64,000 nt of DNA. It comes from Methylibium petroleiphilum PM1. GTDB lineage: Bacteria > Pseudomonadota > Gammaproteobacteria > Burkholderiales > Burkholderiaceae_C. A program made the position numbers and the translations under genes. Of the stretch, positions 17,917-27,140 are shown piece by piece (the first letter of the stretch is position 1; each line of letters starts with the position of its first letter). The notes beneath the pieces were generated by a model. It saw only the letters and a list, made by a program, of their open reading frames with translations, was not told the DNA's origin and ran no database searches. The DNA is taken from NCBI RefSeq assembly GCF_000015725.1, contig NC_008825.1, forward strand, positions 2,852,001 to 2,916,000, given 5' to 3'.

Positions 17917-18617
17917 GTGCCGACCCGCCCGTTGGCCGGGCGCGCCGAACGCGCCGCAAGGCCGCCGCGCCGGTGGCCGGCAGCCTGCAGGACCTGAAGG
18001 CCCTGAAGCGCCGGATCGACGACGCCGCGCAAGAGCAGGCTCGGCTCGAGGCCGAGCAACGTGCCACCGAGGCGCGCCTGCGGCGCGAGCGCGACCTGTT
18101 CGCGCTCAGCGTCGGCCCGGTGTTTCCGCTCCAGCGCGCCGTGCGCGCGCCGGTGCCACGGCCCAAGCCGGAGCCCGTGCCGCTGCAACGCCAGCGTGAC
18201 GAGCAGGCCGCGCTGCGCGAGGCGCTGTCCGACGAGTTCGATGTGGAGTCGCTGCTCGACACGGATGAAGCGCTGTCCTACCGCCGCAGCGGCGTGGGTA
18301 TCGACGTCGTCAGGAAGTTGCGGCGCGGCGGCTGGGCCATCCAGGCCCATCTCGACCTGCACGGCCTGCGCCGGGACGAGGCCCGCGAGCGGCTCGCCGA
18401 CTTCCTGCGCGAGGCCGGTCGGCAAGGCTTGCGTTGCGTGCGCGTGGTGCACGGCAAGGGCAATGGCTCACCGGGCCGGCAGGCCGTGCTGAAGGCCAAG
18501 GTGAGGACCTGGCTGGTGCAGAAGGCCGAGGTGCTGGCCTTCACGCAGGCGCGCGGGTCCGAAGGCGGCGCCGGCGCGCTCGTCGTGCTGCTCGGCGCGC
18601 CGCCTTCGTCGGTCTAG
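17913..18617 (+). CDS. Smr/MutS2-domain protein
   Basis: A 234-residue protein. A charged, coiled N-terminal half ([20 protein letters not shown] and onward) precedes a C-terminal Smr domain with [20 protein letters not shown] and [11 protein letters not shown], the two signature loops (DLHG and HGKG). Smr domains nick branched DNA or cleave RNA, notably in ribosome rescue. Start GTG 17913 overlaps the radC stop (GTGA), so it is translationally coupled. Length is usual for the SmrA/YdaL type. Confidence 0.9.
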   Translation: MSADPPVGRARRTRRKAAAPVAGSLQDLKALKRRIDDAAQEQARLEAEQRATEARLRRERDLFALSVGPVFPLQRAVRAPVPRPKPEPVPLQRQRDEQAALREALSDEFDVESLLDTDEALSYRRSGVGIDVVRKLRRGGWAIQAHLDLHGLRRDEARERLADFLREAGRQGLRCVRVVHGKGNGSPGRQAVLKAKVRTWLVQKAEVLAFTQARGSEGGAGALVVLLGAPPSSV

Positions 18618-18623
18618 ACCGAA

Positions 18624-18657
18624 GAGGAACCGCGGCCCTCAGGTGCCCCGGTTCCTC
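18624..18657. terminator. Candidate bidirectional terminator between smr and globin
   Basis: The arms GAGGAACCG (18624-18632) and CGGTTCCTC (18649-18657) are perfectly complementary around a 16-base loop, between two convergent genes. The right arm is inside the globin 3' coding end, and T-tracts are weak, so this is tentative. Confidence 0.3.
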
Positions 18658-19049
18658 ATCCAGTCGGCCGTGTTGGCGAACGAAGCCTTGAGCCGCGAGA
18701 CGAGCAAGGGGTCGAGCTCGCATTCGTGCATCGCCTGCTCCATGCAGGCCATCCACTGGTCACGTTCGCGCACGCCGATCGAATAGGGCAGGTGCCGCGC
18801 GCGCAGGCGCGGGTGGCCGAAGCGCTCGACGTAGAGATCCGGCCCCCCGAGCCAGCCGCACAGGAACCAGAACAGCTTGTCGCGCGAGCCGTCCAGCGTG
18901 CTCGGGTGCAGGCGGCGCAGGTCGTGGAAGCCGGGCTCCAGGTCCATCAGGTCGTAGAAGCGGTCGACGAGCGCGCGCACGGCGTGCTCGCCGCCGACCC
19001 ATTCGTAGGGTGTCGCCGGGGCGGTGGATTCAGGAGGGGTCGTGGTCAT
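18639..19049 (-). CDS. Group II truncated haemoglobin
   Basis: A 136-residue globin. TPYEWVGGEHAVRALVDRFY opens the fold. YERFGHPRLRARHLPYSI carries the proximal-histidine region, and the tryptophan in DQWMACMEQA is at the group II G8 position. These proteins bind oxygen and may handle nitric oxide or peroxide in the cytoplasm. Start ATG 19049 was chosen; an in-frame ATG at 19064 would add five residues. It is convergent with smr, and 83 bases separate it from the upstream ATPase gene. Confidence 0.92.
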   Translation of the reverse strand: MTTTPPESTAPATPYEWVGGEHAVRALVDRFYDLMDLEPGFHDLRRLHPSTLDGSRDKLFWFLCGWLGGPDLYVERFGHPRLRARHLPYSIGVRERDQWMACMEQAMHECELDPLLVSRLKASFANTADWMRNRGT

Positions 19050-19132
19050 TTCGGCCCGGAGCATAGCGGTTGCGGCGGGCGGGGGGCATGCGCCAGCGGC
19101 GGCGGCGGCGGCGCCCGGCGGACGCGGCAGGT

Positions 19133-19933
19133 TCAGGGGCTGAGCCGCGCCGCCAGCTGGCTCACCGCTTGCGCGGCGGGCGTGCCCGGCAGTGTCTCGA
19201 CGACCAGTTGACGCTTCTTGACGGCGTCGCGGACCGAGGGGTCGAGCGGCACCTCGCCCAGCAGTTCCAGCCGCACCGGCGTGTCCACGGCCGAACTGAC
19301 GAAACGGTCGATCACCTGCTGCAGTTGCAGCGCGACGCCCCGCCCGTCGCCGGCGCGCGGCACCTGGTTCACCACCAGCCGCAGTTCGCGCCGTGACTGC
19401 TGCATCGCCAGCACCTTGATGGTGGCGTAGGCATCGGTCATCGAGGTCGGCTCCGGCGTGGCGACGATCAGCACCTCGTCGGCCAGCGACACGGTGTAGA
19501 GCACCACGTCGGAGATGCCCGCGCCGGTGTCGAGCAGCACGATGTCGAAACGCGGCGTCACTTCCTCGATCACCGCGAGCAGCTTCTCGCGCACCTCGGG
19601 CGTCAGCCGCGAATATTCGACCAGTCCCGAGCCAGCCAGCAGCACCGAGAAGCCGCCGGGCGCCGGCAGCACCGCCTGCTCCAGCGTGGCATCGCTGGTG
19701 AAGACATCGTGCAACGTGATCTTGGGATGCAGGTTCAACACCACGTCGAGGTTGGCCAGGCCCAGATCGGCGTCGAGCACCAGCACGCGCAGGCCACGGC
19801 GCGCCAGCGCCGCCGCGAGATTGGCGGAAATGAAGGTCTTGCCGACCCCACCCTTGCCGCTGGTGACGGCCAGGATGCGGGCGCGCGGCGGCGCGTCGTT
19901 CGGCGCGGGTCGGTCGGTGGGAGCGGTGGTCAT
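19133..19933 (-). CDS. MinD/FlhG-like P-loop ATPase
   Basis: A 266-residue ParA/MinD-superfamily ATPase with a deviant Walker A (LAVTSGKGGVGKTFISANLA), LLVL-type switch (LVLDADLGLANLDVVLNL) and DIVLLDTGAGISD. The sequence is closest in style to FlhG/FleN, which counts flagella. It lacks the N-terminal DQAxxLR motif that activates FlhF. There is no MinD-type amphipathic C-terminal helix either. It sits 12 bases downstream of a diguanylate cyclase on the same strand and near cheR-cheD-cheB, supporting a motility link. A general ParA role is also possible. Confidence 0.78.
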   Translation of the reverse strand: MTTAPTDRPAPNDAPPRARILAVTSGKGGVGKTFISANLAAALARRGLRVLVLDADLGLANLDVVLNLHPKITLHDVFTSDATLEQAVLPAPGGFSVLLAGSGLVEYSRLTPEVREKLLAVIEEVTPRFDIVLLDTGAGISDVVLYTVSLADEVLIVATPEPTSMTDAYATIKVLAMQQSRRELRLVVNQVPRAGDGRGVALQLQQVIDRFVSSAVDTPVRLELLGEVPLDPSVRDAVKKRQLVVETLPGTPAAQAVSQLAARLSP

Positions 19934-19945
19934 GGCGGTGAGGAG

Positions 19946-20701
19946 TTAGGAGGTGGCCGCCGCATCGTCGAGTGGCATCGGCAGACTGGGCGAGAACAGC
20001 ATGCCGCGCTCTTCGGCACTGACGAGCGAGACGGCAGTCGGCTCGATGCACGTGCGGTTGCGGCCCTCGGCCTTGGCACGGTAGAGCTGGGCGTCGGCAC
20101 GCTCGGTCCACAGGCGGGCCGACGAGCGCACCCATGGCGGAGCGAAGGCACCACCGGCGCTCAGGGTGACACTCAGCATGGTGCCCTGTGGCAACGGGAC
20201 GGTGCGCGCCTCGACCGCTCGGCGCACGCGCTCGGCGGCCGCCTGGGCGAATGCCGGTGGGCAGTTGGGCAGCACGATCGCGAACTCCTCGCCGCCGTAG
20301 CGGGCCACGGTGTCCATCGGACGTACGCATTCCTGCAGCGTGCGCGCCACGGCCTGCAGCACCATGTCGCCGGCGGCGTGGCCGTAGGTATCGTTGACGC
20401 GCTTGAAATGGTCGATGTCGAGCAGCAGCACCAGTGCCGCCTCGCCCGAGCGGGCCACACGATCGGTCTCGCGCTCGAGCGCAAGGTCGAACTGCCGGCG
20501 GTTGGCCAGGCCGGTGAGGGCGTCTCGGCTGGACAGGTCGCACAGCGCGTCGACCAGCTGCTGCAGCCAGGTCGCGTCGCGCGGACCCGTCGACAGCGCG
20601 TGCCCGGCGCGCTGCAGCAGTTGCAGCGCGGTGTCGAGGTGGAGTCCGTCGGTGGGCAGGGGCGCGTCCGGCGGCGAGGGGCGGGAAGGCTTCACGATCA
20701 C
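19946..20701 (-). CDS. Diguanylate cyclase (GGDEF domain)
   Basis: A 251-residue cytoplasmic protein. An N-terminal helical stretch (about 1-60) with no recognised sensor precedes a full GGDEF domain: DALTGLANRRQFD, DIDHFKRVNDTYGH and the active-site RYGGEEF. The inhibitory I-site RxxD is intact (RPMD, five residues before GGEEF), so product inhibition is expected. It makes c-di-GMP from two GTP. It pairs with the MinD-like ATPase and lies next to chemotaxis genes. The exopolysaccharide kinase at 53.8-54.7 kb is a conceivable distant target of its product. Confidence 0.93.
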   Translation of the reverse strand: MIVKPSRPSPPDAPLPTDGLHLDTALQLLQRAGHALSTGPRDATWLQQLVDALCDLSSRDALTGLANRRQFDLALERETDRVARSGEAALVLLLDIDHFKRVNDTYGHAAGDMVLQAVARTLQECVRPMDTVARYGGEEFAIVLPNCPPAFAQAAAERVRRAVEARTVPLPQGTMLSVTLSAGGAFAPPWVRSSARLWTERADAQLYRAKAEGRNRTCIEPTAVSLVSAEERGMLFSPSLPMPLDDAAATS

Positions 20702-20849
20702 GGCAGTCTAGCGGGGGCGACACGGGCGTGAAGCTGCGAACTGCACCGCTTCCGCTCGGCTTCTTGCGGCCCGGTCGGCCGCTCAAGATCGCCAGACTTC
20801 CGCCGATAAACCTGACGATCCCCCTGCCACTGTCCGAACTCGCCCCATC

Positions 20850-21716
20850 ATGAGCGCCGTGCTGTCATCCGTCCCGTCCGCTTCGCCGCCGGCCGGCGAA
20901 CGCGAGTTCGATTTCGAAGCCGCCGACTTCCAGCGCGTCTGCGCCCTGATCTACCAGCGTGCCGGCATCAACCTGCAGCCGGGCAAGCAGGCCATGGTCT
21001 ACAGCCGGCTGTCGCGCCGGCTACGCGACACCGGGCACCGCTCGGTCGGCAGCTACCTGCAGTGGCTGGAACAGCACACCGGCCCTGCCGGCGAGGCGGA
21101 GTGGCAGGAGTTCGTGAACTGCCTGACCACCAACCTGACGAGCTTCTTCCGAGAGGAGCACCACTTTCCGCTGCTGACGCAGGCGCTGCAGCAACGGCGT
21201 GGCCAGGCCGTGCGGATGTGGTGCAACGCGGCCTCCACCGGCGAGGAACCCTATTCGCTGGCGATGACGGTCATCGAGGCGCTGGGTTCCCAGCACAACG
21301 TCAAGCTCGTCGCCAGCGACATCGACACCAAGGTGCTGGCCACCGCGAGCCGCGGCGTCTACGACGCGGACTCTCGCGGCCTGAGCCCCGAACGGCTGCG
21401 CGCGCACTTCCTGCGCGGCAAAGGCGCCAACGCCGGCTCGATCCGCGTGAAGCCCGAACTGGCCCGCATGATCGAATTCCGCGCCTTCAACCTGATGAGC
21501 AGCGCCTGGGCGCTGGGAGACCCGTTCGACATCGTGTTCTGCCGCAACGTGATGATCTACTTCGACAACCCGACGCAGCGCCGCGTGCTGGAAGGCATCC
21601 ACCGCGTGATGAAGCCGGGAGGCCTGCTGTTCGTCGGCCATTCCGAGAACTTCAGCGACGCGCGCGAACTGTTCCGCCTGCGCGGCAAGACGGTCTACGA
21701 GCGCGTGGATCGCTGA
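20850..21716 (+). CDS. cheR: Chemotaxis protein methyltransferase CheR
   Basis: A 288-residue SAM-dependent methyltransferase. The N-terminal helical domain (FQRVCALIYQRAGINLQPGK) is followed by NLTSFFREEHHF and the SAM pocket MWCNAASTGEEPYSLAM, and the C-terminal fold ends DIVFCRNVMIYF...GHSENF. It methylates glutamates on chemoreceptors. It is first in a cheR-cheD-cheB set in which all three act on receptor modification. No receptor, CheA, CheW or CheY gene is present in the window. Confidence 0.97.
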   Translation: MSAVLSSVPSASPPAGEREFDFEAADFQRVCALIYQRAGINLQPGKQAMVYSRLSRRLRDTGHRSVGSYLQWLEQHTGPAGEAEWQEFVNCLTTNLTSFFREEHHFPLLTQALQQRRGQAVRMWCNAASTGEEPYSLAMTVIEALGSQHNVKLVASDIDTKVLATASRGVYDADSRGLSPERLRAHFLRGKGANAGSIRVKPELARMIEFRAFNLMSSAWALGDPFDIVFCRNVMIYFDNPTQRRVLEGIHRVMKPGGLLFVGHSENFSDARELFRLRGKTVYERVDR

Positions 21717-21741
21717 ATTTACCGACCCGGCCCCTGCCCTC

Positions 21742-22425
21742 ATGCTCTCTTCCATCGCCCATCCCACAGGCGCTGCCGCCGGCCCCGCGCGCGGCACCGG
21801 CCGCCCGTTCTCCCGCCTCGAGCAGTTGAAGGCCGCGCCGCGCAAGCCAGGCGAGGCCTCCTTTTTCTTCTTCGACGCCCACTTCAAGGCCGACGCCGTG
21901 AAGGTGCTGCCGGGCGAGTACTTCGTCCATGACGAAGATCTGCTGATCATGACCACGCTGGGCTCCTGCATCGCCGCCTGCCTGTGGGACCGCGAGCGCC
22001 GCATCGGCGGACTCAACCACTTCATGCTGCCCGACGGCGGCGGTGCGATGGAATCGGGCCGCTACGGTTCCTATGCGATGGAGTTGCTCATCAACGAGAT
22101 GCTCAAGCGCGGCGCGAACCGCCTGACGCTCGAGGCCAAGGTGTTCGGCGGCGGCGCGGTGGTGAGCGGGATGAACACGCTCAACGTCGGCGAGCGCAAC
22201 ACCGCCTTCGTGCTGGACTACCTGAAGACCGAGCGCATCCCGGTGGTCAGCAAGGACGTGCTCGACATCTACCCGCGCAAGGTGTGCTTCTTCCCGGCCA
22301 GCGGCAAGGCGATGGTCAAGCGGCTGGCAGCGACCAACACCGACGCCCTGGTGGCGCAGGATCGCGCGGCCGCGAAGGCCGTGCTGCCGGCCACGGGCGG
22401 TGGGGGCTCGGTGGACCTGTTCTGA
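21742..22425 (+). CDS. cheD: Chemoreceptor glutamine deamidase CheD
   Basis: A 227-residue CheD. The catalytic cysteine lies in [14 protein letters not shown] and the histidine in GGLNHFMLP, followed by [12 protein letters not shown] and [13 protein letters not shown]. It deamidates specific receptor glutamines to glutamates. It starts 25 bases after cheR and ends 55 bases before cheB. The N-terminal 40 residues and the C-terminal tail (after [12 protein letters not shown]) extend beyond the minimal fold, as in other betaproteobacterial CheD proteins. Confidence 0.95.
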   Translation: MLSSIAHPTGAAAGPARGTGRPFSRLEQLKAAPRKPGEASFFFFDAHFKADAVKVLPGEYFVHDEDLLIMTTLGSCIAACLWDRERRIGGLNHFMLPDGGGAMESGRYGSYAMELLINEMLKRGANRLTLEAKVFGGGAVVSGMNTLNVGERNTAFVLDYLKTERIPVVSKDVLDIYPRKVCFFPASGKAMVKRLAATNTDALVAQDRAAAKAVLPATGGGGSVDLF

Positions 22426-22480
22426 GCCGACCGGCGGCGACAGGACGGTGCATCGAGGACACAAGAACAGGGAGAACAAG

Positions 22481-23569
22481 ATGGCGAAGATCCGTGTGGT
22501 GGTGGTGGACGATTCGGCGCTGGTGCGCAGCCTGCTCACCGAGATCATCAACCGCGAACCGGACATGAGCTGCGTCGGCGCGGCCAGCGACCCGATCGTC
22601 GCGCGCGAGATGATCCGCAACCTCGATCCCGACGTCATCACGCTCGACGTCGAGATGCCGCGCATGGACGGCATCGACTTCCTGTCGCGCCTGATGCGGC
22701 TGCGTCCCACACCGGTGGTGATGGTGTCCACGCTGACCGAGCGCGGTGCCGAAGTCACGCTGAAGGCGCTGGAACTGGGCGCCGTCGACTTTGTCGCCAA
22801 GCCGAAGATCGGCGTCGCCGATGGCCTGCGCCAGCTCGGCGCCGACATCACCGAGAAGATCCGCACCGCGGCCCAGGCCCGCGTGCGCAAGCTGGTCACG
22901 GCGCCGTCGCCGGCGCCCGGTGCCAGCGCACCGCGCGCGGCCGCGCCGGCTGCCAGCCTGGGCCGTCTGTCGACCGAGAAGATCGTGTTCATCGGCGCTT
23001 CGACCGGCGGCACCGAGGCCACCAAGGAGGTGCTGATGGCGCTGCCGGCCGACGCCCCGGCCGTCGTGATCACCCAGCACATGCCACCCGGCTTCACGAC
23101 CAGCTACGCGAACCGGCTCGACGGCCTGTGCCGCATCAGCGTGCGCGAGGCACGCGACGGCGAGCGCGTGCTGCCCGGGCACGCCTACATCGCCCCCGGC
23201 GGCCTGCACCTGAGCGTGGAGCGCAGCGGCGCCAACTACGTCGCCCGCGTGCAGGACGGTGAGCCGGTCAACCGCCACAAGCCCAGCGTCGAGGTGCTGT
23301 TCAAGAGCGCGGCCCGCGTGGTGGGCCCGAACGCGATCGGCATCATGCTGACCGGCATGGGCGCCGACGGCGCCAAGGCAATGCGTGAGATGCGCGACGC
23401 CGGCAGCTACAACCTGTGCCAGGACGAGGCGAGCTGCGTGGTGTTCGGCATGCCGCGCGAGGCCATCGCGGCCGGCGCGGCGCACGAGGTGCTGCCGCTG
23501 TCGCAGATCGCACCGCACCTGCTCGATCGCCTGCGCAGCACCGCGGGCCTCTCGCTCAACCGGGTCTGA
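22481..23569 (+). CDS. cheB: Protein-glutamate methylesterase/glutaminase CheB
   Basis: A 362-residue two-domain response regulator. The receiver ([13 protein letters not shown], phospho-acceptor in [14 protein letters not shown]) is joined by an Ala/Pro linker at about 140-165 to the methylesterase. The catalytic serine is in [16 protein letters not shown], the histidine in TQHMPPGFT and the aspartate in [10 protein letters not shown]. It removes receptor methyl groups when phosphorylated by CheA. Start ATG 22481 has AGGGAGAA just upstream; the earlier in-frame stretch is leader sequence. It converges with hemW 17 bases away. Confidence 0.97.
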   Translation: MAKIRVVVVDDSALVRSLLTEIINREPDMSCVGAASDPIVAREMIRNLDPDVITLDVEMPRMDGIDFLSRLMRLRPTPVVMVSTLTERGAEVTLKALELGAVDFVAKPKIGVADGLRQLGADITEKIRTAAQARVRKLVTAPSPAPGASAPRAAAPAASLGRLSTEKIVFIGASTGGTEATKEVLMALPADAPAVVITQHMPPGFTTSYANRLDGLCRISVREARDGERVLPGHAYIAPGGLHLSVERSGANYVARVQDGEPVNRHKPSVEVLFKSAARVVGPNAIGIMLTGMGADGAKAMREMRDAGSYNLCQDEASCVVFGMPREAIAAGAAHEVLPLSQIAPHLLDRLRSTAGLSLNRV

Positions 23570-23586
23570 GCTTCACGCCCGGCTGG

Positions 23587-24840
23587 CTACGGCAGGAACA
23601 GCGACTGCAGGTCGCTGAGGAAATCGAAGCCGCGCTCGGTCGGCCAGACACGCTGGAGATCGCGCTCGATCAGGCCCTTGGCCTCGGCCGCCTCCAGCCC
23701 GCGCTGGATCGCGGTCACCGCGAGGCCGGTGCGCTCGGCGAACCGGGCCAGTTCGAAGCCCTCCCTCAAGCGCAGCGCATTGAGCATGAACTCGAACGGC
23801 AGTTCCTGGCGCGCCACCTCGTGCTCGTTGGACACCGCCGCGCCCTCCACCGCCTGCCGCAGGTAGGCCGCCGGCTCGCGCCAGCGGGTCTGGCGCAGGA
23901 CGCGGTGCGCGAAGCTGAGCTTGCTGTGAGCACCGGCCCCGATGCCCAAGTAGTCGCCGAACTGCCAGTAGTTGAGGTTGTGCTGGCAGCGATGGCCGGG
24001 CCGCGCATAGGCCGAGACTTCGTAGCGCCCCAGGCCCGCTGCGGTGGTGAGTTCGGTGATGCGATCGAGCATGCCGAAGGCGGTGTCGTCGTCGGGCAGA
24101 CCGGCCGGCGGGCGCGACGCGAACTGGGTGTTCGGCTCCAGCGTCAGGTGGTAGACGCTCAGGTGCGGCGGCTCGAAGGTGAGCGCCTGCCGCACGTCGG
24201 CCTCGCAATCGGCCAGGCTCTGGCCTGGCAACGCGTACATCAGGTCGAGGTTGAAGGTGTCGAAGGCCGAGCGCGCTTCCTCGACAGCCGCCAGGGCCTG
24301 GGCGCGATCGTGCACCCGGCCCAGCGCCTTCAGCTTGGCGTCGTCGAAGCTCTGCACGCCGATCGACAGACGCGTCACGCCGGCCGCGCGGAAAGCGCGG
24401 AAGCGCTCCCGCTCGAAGGTGCCCGGGTTGGCCTCGAGCGTGATCTCGCAGCCGGGCTCCAGCGGCAACCGGGCGCGCACGTCGGCCAGCAGTTGCCCGA
24501 TCGCGTCGGGCGAGAACAGGCTGGGCGTGCCGCCGCCGATGAAGACGCTGACCACGCGCCGGCCCCAGACCAGCGGCAGAGCCCCCTCCAGGTCGGCGCG
24601 CAGCGCGTCGAGGTAGCGCGACTCCACTCCGGCGTCGAGCGCACGGCCTGTTCCAGCCCCGGGCCTGTCGGGCCGGAGCATGGGCGCCGTCGTCAACTCA
24701 TGCGAGTTGAAATCGCAGTAGGGGCACTTCTTCAGGCACCACGGCAGGTGGACGTACAGCGCCAGCGGCGGCAAGGCCGCCAATTGCAGCGTGCCGGCGC
24801 GCTGGTGCAGCGCCGCGACGTCGATAGCTCGCGTGTTCAC
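23587..24840 (-). CDS. hemW: HemW-type radical SAM protein (heme chaperone)
   Basis: A 417-residue protein. The radical SAM cluster motif is HLPWCLKKCPYCDFNSHE (CX3CX2C), the form seen in HemW and HemN. RRVVSVFIGGGTPSLFS follows, and the C-terminal HemN-type domain is complete. HemW binds heme and delivers it to respiratory enzymes; it lacks coproporphyrinogen oxidase activity. An insertion at residues 49-66 (RPDRPGAGTGRALDAG) is slightly unusual. Start GTG 24840 overlaps the rdgB stop (GTGA). The order rph-rdgB-hemW is conserved in Burkholderiales. Confidence 0.95.
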   Translation of the reverse strand: MNTRAIDVAALHQRAGTLQLAALPPLALYVHLPWCLKKCPYCDFNSHELTTAPMLRPDRPGAGTGRALDAGVESRYLDALRADLEGALPLVWGRRVVSVFIGGGTPSLFSPDAIGQLLADVRARLPLEPGCEITLEANPGTFERERFRAFRAAGVTRLSIGVQSFDDAKLKALGRVHDRAQALAAVEEARSAFDTFNLDLMYALPGQSLADCEADVRQALTFEPPHLSVYHLTLEPNTQFASRPPAGLPDDDTAFGMLDRITELTTAAGLGRYEVSAYARPGHRCQHNLNYWQFGDYLGIGAGAHSKLSFAHRVLRQTRWREPAAYLRQAVEGAAVSNEHEVARQELPFEFMLNALRLREGFELARFAERTGLAVTAIQRGLEAAEAKGLIERDLQRVWPTERGFDFLSDLQSLFLP

Positions 24841-25463
24841 GCGAGCCAGTGTGCGCGCATCAGCGCAAGCATGTCGCGCGCGGCGAGAGCCCGGTGGCTG
24901 CAGCGGCTCTTCTCTTCGGCCGGCATCTGCGCGACGCTGCGGCCGAGCGCCGGGATGAACATCAGCGGGTCGTAGCCGAAGCCGGCCTCGCCGCGCGGCG
25001 CGTCGAGGATTTCGCCCTGCCAGCGGCCGAAAGCGATCAGCGGCTGGGGATCGTCGGCATGGCGCAAAGCGACCAGGGTGCTGACGAAGCTGGCGCGCCG
25101 GTCCGCCTGCCCTTGCAGTCGATCGAGCAGCAGCGCGTTGTTGGCGGCGTCCTGCACTGCACGCTGTGCCTCGCGATCGGCGGCCGGCAGCACGACCGTC
25201 GCGTAATGGGCCGAAACGACCCCGGGAGCGCCCCCCAGCGCATCGACACACAGGCCGGAGTCGTCGGCGATCGCCGCACAGCCCGCCTCTGCAGCGGCGT
25301 GCCGCGCCTTGGCCAACGCGTTCTCGACGAAGGTGTGGTGCGGCTCCTCGGCCTCGGCGATGCCCAGCGAACCCTGCGTCACCAGTTCGATCGGCAGCGC
25401 GGCGAACAGCCGCTGCAGTTCGACCAGCTTCTTCGCGTTGTTGGAGGCCAGGACCACGCGCAC
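24837..25463 (-). CDS. rdgB: RdgB/HAM1 non-canonical purine NTP pyrophosphatase
   Basis: A 208-residue Ham1 protein. The N-terminal VLASNNAKKLVELQRLF is followed by AIADDSGLCVDALGG, the FGYDPLMF loop and the SHRALA motif near the C-terminus. It hydrolyses ITP, dITP and XTP to the monophosphates, keeping deaminated purines out of nucleic acids. It lies 10 bases after rph and overlaps hemW by four bases, consistent with one operon. Confidence 0.97.
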   Translation of the reverse strand: MRVVLASNNAKKLVELQRLFAALPIELVTQGSLGIAEAEEPHHTFVENALAKARHAAAEAGCAAIADDSGLCVDALGGAPGVVSAHYATVVLPAADREAQRAVQDAANNALLLDRLQGQADRRASFVSTLVALRHADDPQPLIAFGRWQGEILDAPRGEAGFGYDPLMFIPALGRSVAQMPAEEKSRCSHRALAARDMLALMRAHWLA

Positions 25464-25473
25464 GGCGGGGACC

Positions 25474-26199
25474 TCAGTCCTTCAACGCCGCGGCCTGGGC
25501 CGCGACCAGGGTACGGATGCCCTGCTCGGCTAGCGCCAGCAGCCGGTCCATCTCGGCGCGACTGAAGGCAGCGCCTTCGGCGGTACCCTGCACCTCGATG
25601 AAGTGGCCGGCACCGGTCATCACGACATTCATGTCGGTATCGCAGGCGGAGTCCTCGATGTACTCGAGATCCAGCAGGGGCGTGCCCTGCACGATGCCGA
25701 CGCTGACCGCTGCCACCGGCTCGCGGATCGGCGAGGCCCCGATCTTGCCCTGCGCCAGCAGCCAGGTCACCGCGTCGTGCGCCGCCACGTAGGCGCCGGT
25801 GATCGCCGCGGTGCGCGTGCCACCGTCGGCCTGCAGCACGTCGCAGTCGAGGTGGATGCTGCGTTCGCCCAATGCCTTCAAGTCGAACACCGCGCGCAGC
25901 GAGCGACCGATCAGGCGCTGGATCTCCTGCGTGCGACCGCTCTGCTTGCCGCGCGCGGCCTCACGATCGCTGCGCGTGTGGGTGGAGCGCGGCAACATGC
26001 CGTACTCGGCGGTGACCCAGCCCTCGCCGGAGCCGCGCTTGTGCGGCGGCACCTTCTCCTCGACCGAGGCCGTACACAGCACCTTGGTGTCGCCGAAGGC
26101 GATCAGCACCGAACCCTCGGCGTGCTTCGTGTAGCGGCGGGTGATGGTGAGCGGGCGCAAAGCGTCCGCTGCACGGGCTTGCGTGCGTTCGAAACCCAT
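25474..26199 (-). CDS. rph: Ribonuclease PH
   Basis: A 241-residue RNase PH. It begins near [20 protein letters not shown] and carries [20 protein letters not shown] (phosphate and RNA binding) and [17 protein letters not shown]. It trims tRNA 3' ends phosphorolytically. Start ATG 26199 was chosen because the longer frame (to 26394) overlaps the PP2C gene and is not homologous. It follows the phosphatase by 10 bases. Confidence 0.97.
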   Translation of the reverse strand: MGFERTQARAADALRPLTITRRYTKHAEGSVLIAFGDTKVLCTASVEEKVPPHKRGSGEGWVTAEYGMLPRSTHTRSDREAARGKQSGRTQEIQRLIGRSLRAVFDLKALGERSIHLDCDVLQADGGTRTAAITGAYVAAHDAVTWLLAQGKIGASPIREPVAAVSVGIVQGTPLLDLEYIEDSACDTDMNVVMTGAGHFIEVQGTAEGAAFSRAEMDRLLALAEQGIRTLVAAQAAALKD

Positions 26200-26209
26200 G
26201 GCGGGCCTT

Positions 26210-27130
26210 TCAGTGCTTCTTGGATTCGGACGAGCGCCGGATGGCCTCGTTGATCTCGCGGATCGAGCGGTCGATCTCGGCTTCGTCCAGCTCGTCGGGT
26301 TCGCCGGAGCCGGCGCCGACACTGGCCTGGATCGTGGAGGCGAACACCTCCTCGCCCAGGGTCTGGGTGGATATGGCCTGGTCCGGGACGGCATTCTCCG
26401 CCGCCTCCCACTCGACCGAGAGCACTGTCACGTTGTCGCTCTTCGGACCCCCCTTGCGCAGGGCCTGCTCGACGAGTTCAGGCACGGCGTCGGAGATCGA
26501 GCGCGTGGCGAGCTGCTCGGTGATGGTGTCGTCGCTGATGCTGCCCCACAGACCGTCGGAGCAGAGCAGCAGGCGATCGCGCTTCTGCAGGATCAACGGC
26601 CCCACGGTATCGACGACGGGCTTGCCCGGGCTGCCCAGACAAGTGAACAGCACATTGCGGTTGAAGCGCTCGCCCATCGGCACGACCTGCGCCATCGTGT
26701 CCTGCAGCTCGGAATAGCTGTGGTCGCGGGTGCGGGCGATGAGCTTGTCGCCGCGAACCAGGTAGAGCCGGGAATCGCCGCAGTGCGCCCAGTAGGCGGT
26801 GTTGCCCTGCAGAACGCAGGCGACAATGGTGGTGCGTGGCGTGTCGATCAACGCCTTCTCGGTGGCGTAGCGGATCAGCTGGTGATGGCCCGCGATGATG
26901 GCATCGTGCAGGAAGCGCATCGGGTCCTTCAGCACCGGCTTGGCATCGCGCTGGAACATGGCGGCCAGCGTCTGCAGCGCGAGCTGCGAGGCGACCTCGC
27001 CCTCCGGGTGCCCTCCCATGCCGTCGGCCAGCGCGAACAGCCCCGAATCCCGCGTGTAGCAATAGCCCATGCGGTCTTCGTTCTTCTCGCGGCCGCCCTT
27101 GCGGCTGATCTGGTAGACGGAGAACCTCAT
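26210..27130 (-). CDS. PP2C-type serine/threonine phosphatase
   Basis: A 306-residue PPM/PP2C phosphatase. [20 protein letters not shown] has the metal-binding aspartates. [35 protein letters not shown] and [14 protein letters not shown] supply the other motifs. A C-terminal acidic tail (residues about 250-306, containing [19 protein letters not shown]) extends past the fold. It should reverse the action of the kinase encoded 10 bases upstream on the same strand. Substrates are unknown. Confidence 0.94.
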   Translation of the reverse strand: MRFSVYQISRKGGREKNEDRMGYCYTRDSGLFALADGMGGHPEGEVASQLALQTLAAMFQRDAKPVLKDPMRFLHDAIIAGHHQLIRYATEKALIDTPRTTIVACVLQGNTAYWAHCGDSRLYLVRGDKLIARTRDHSYSELQDTMAQVVPMGERFNRNVLFTCLGSPGKPVVDTVGPLILQKRDRLLLCSDGLWGSISDDTITEQLATRSISDAVPELVEQALRKGGPKSDNVTVLSVEWEAAENAVPDQAISTQTLGEEVFASTIQASVGAGSGEPDELDEAEIDRSIREINEAIRRSSESKKH

Positions 27131-27140
27131 GCGGCGATCC

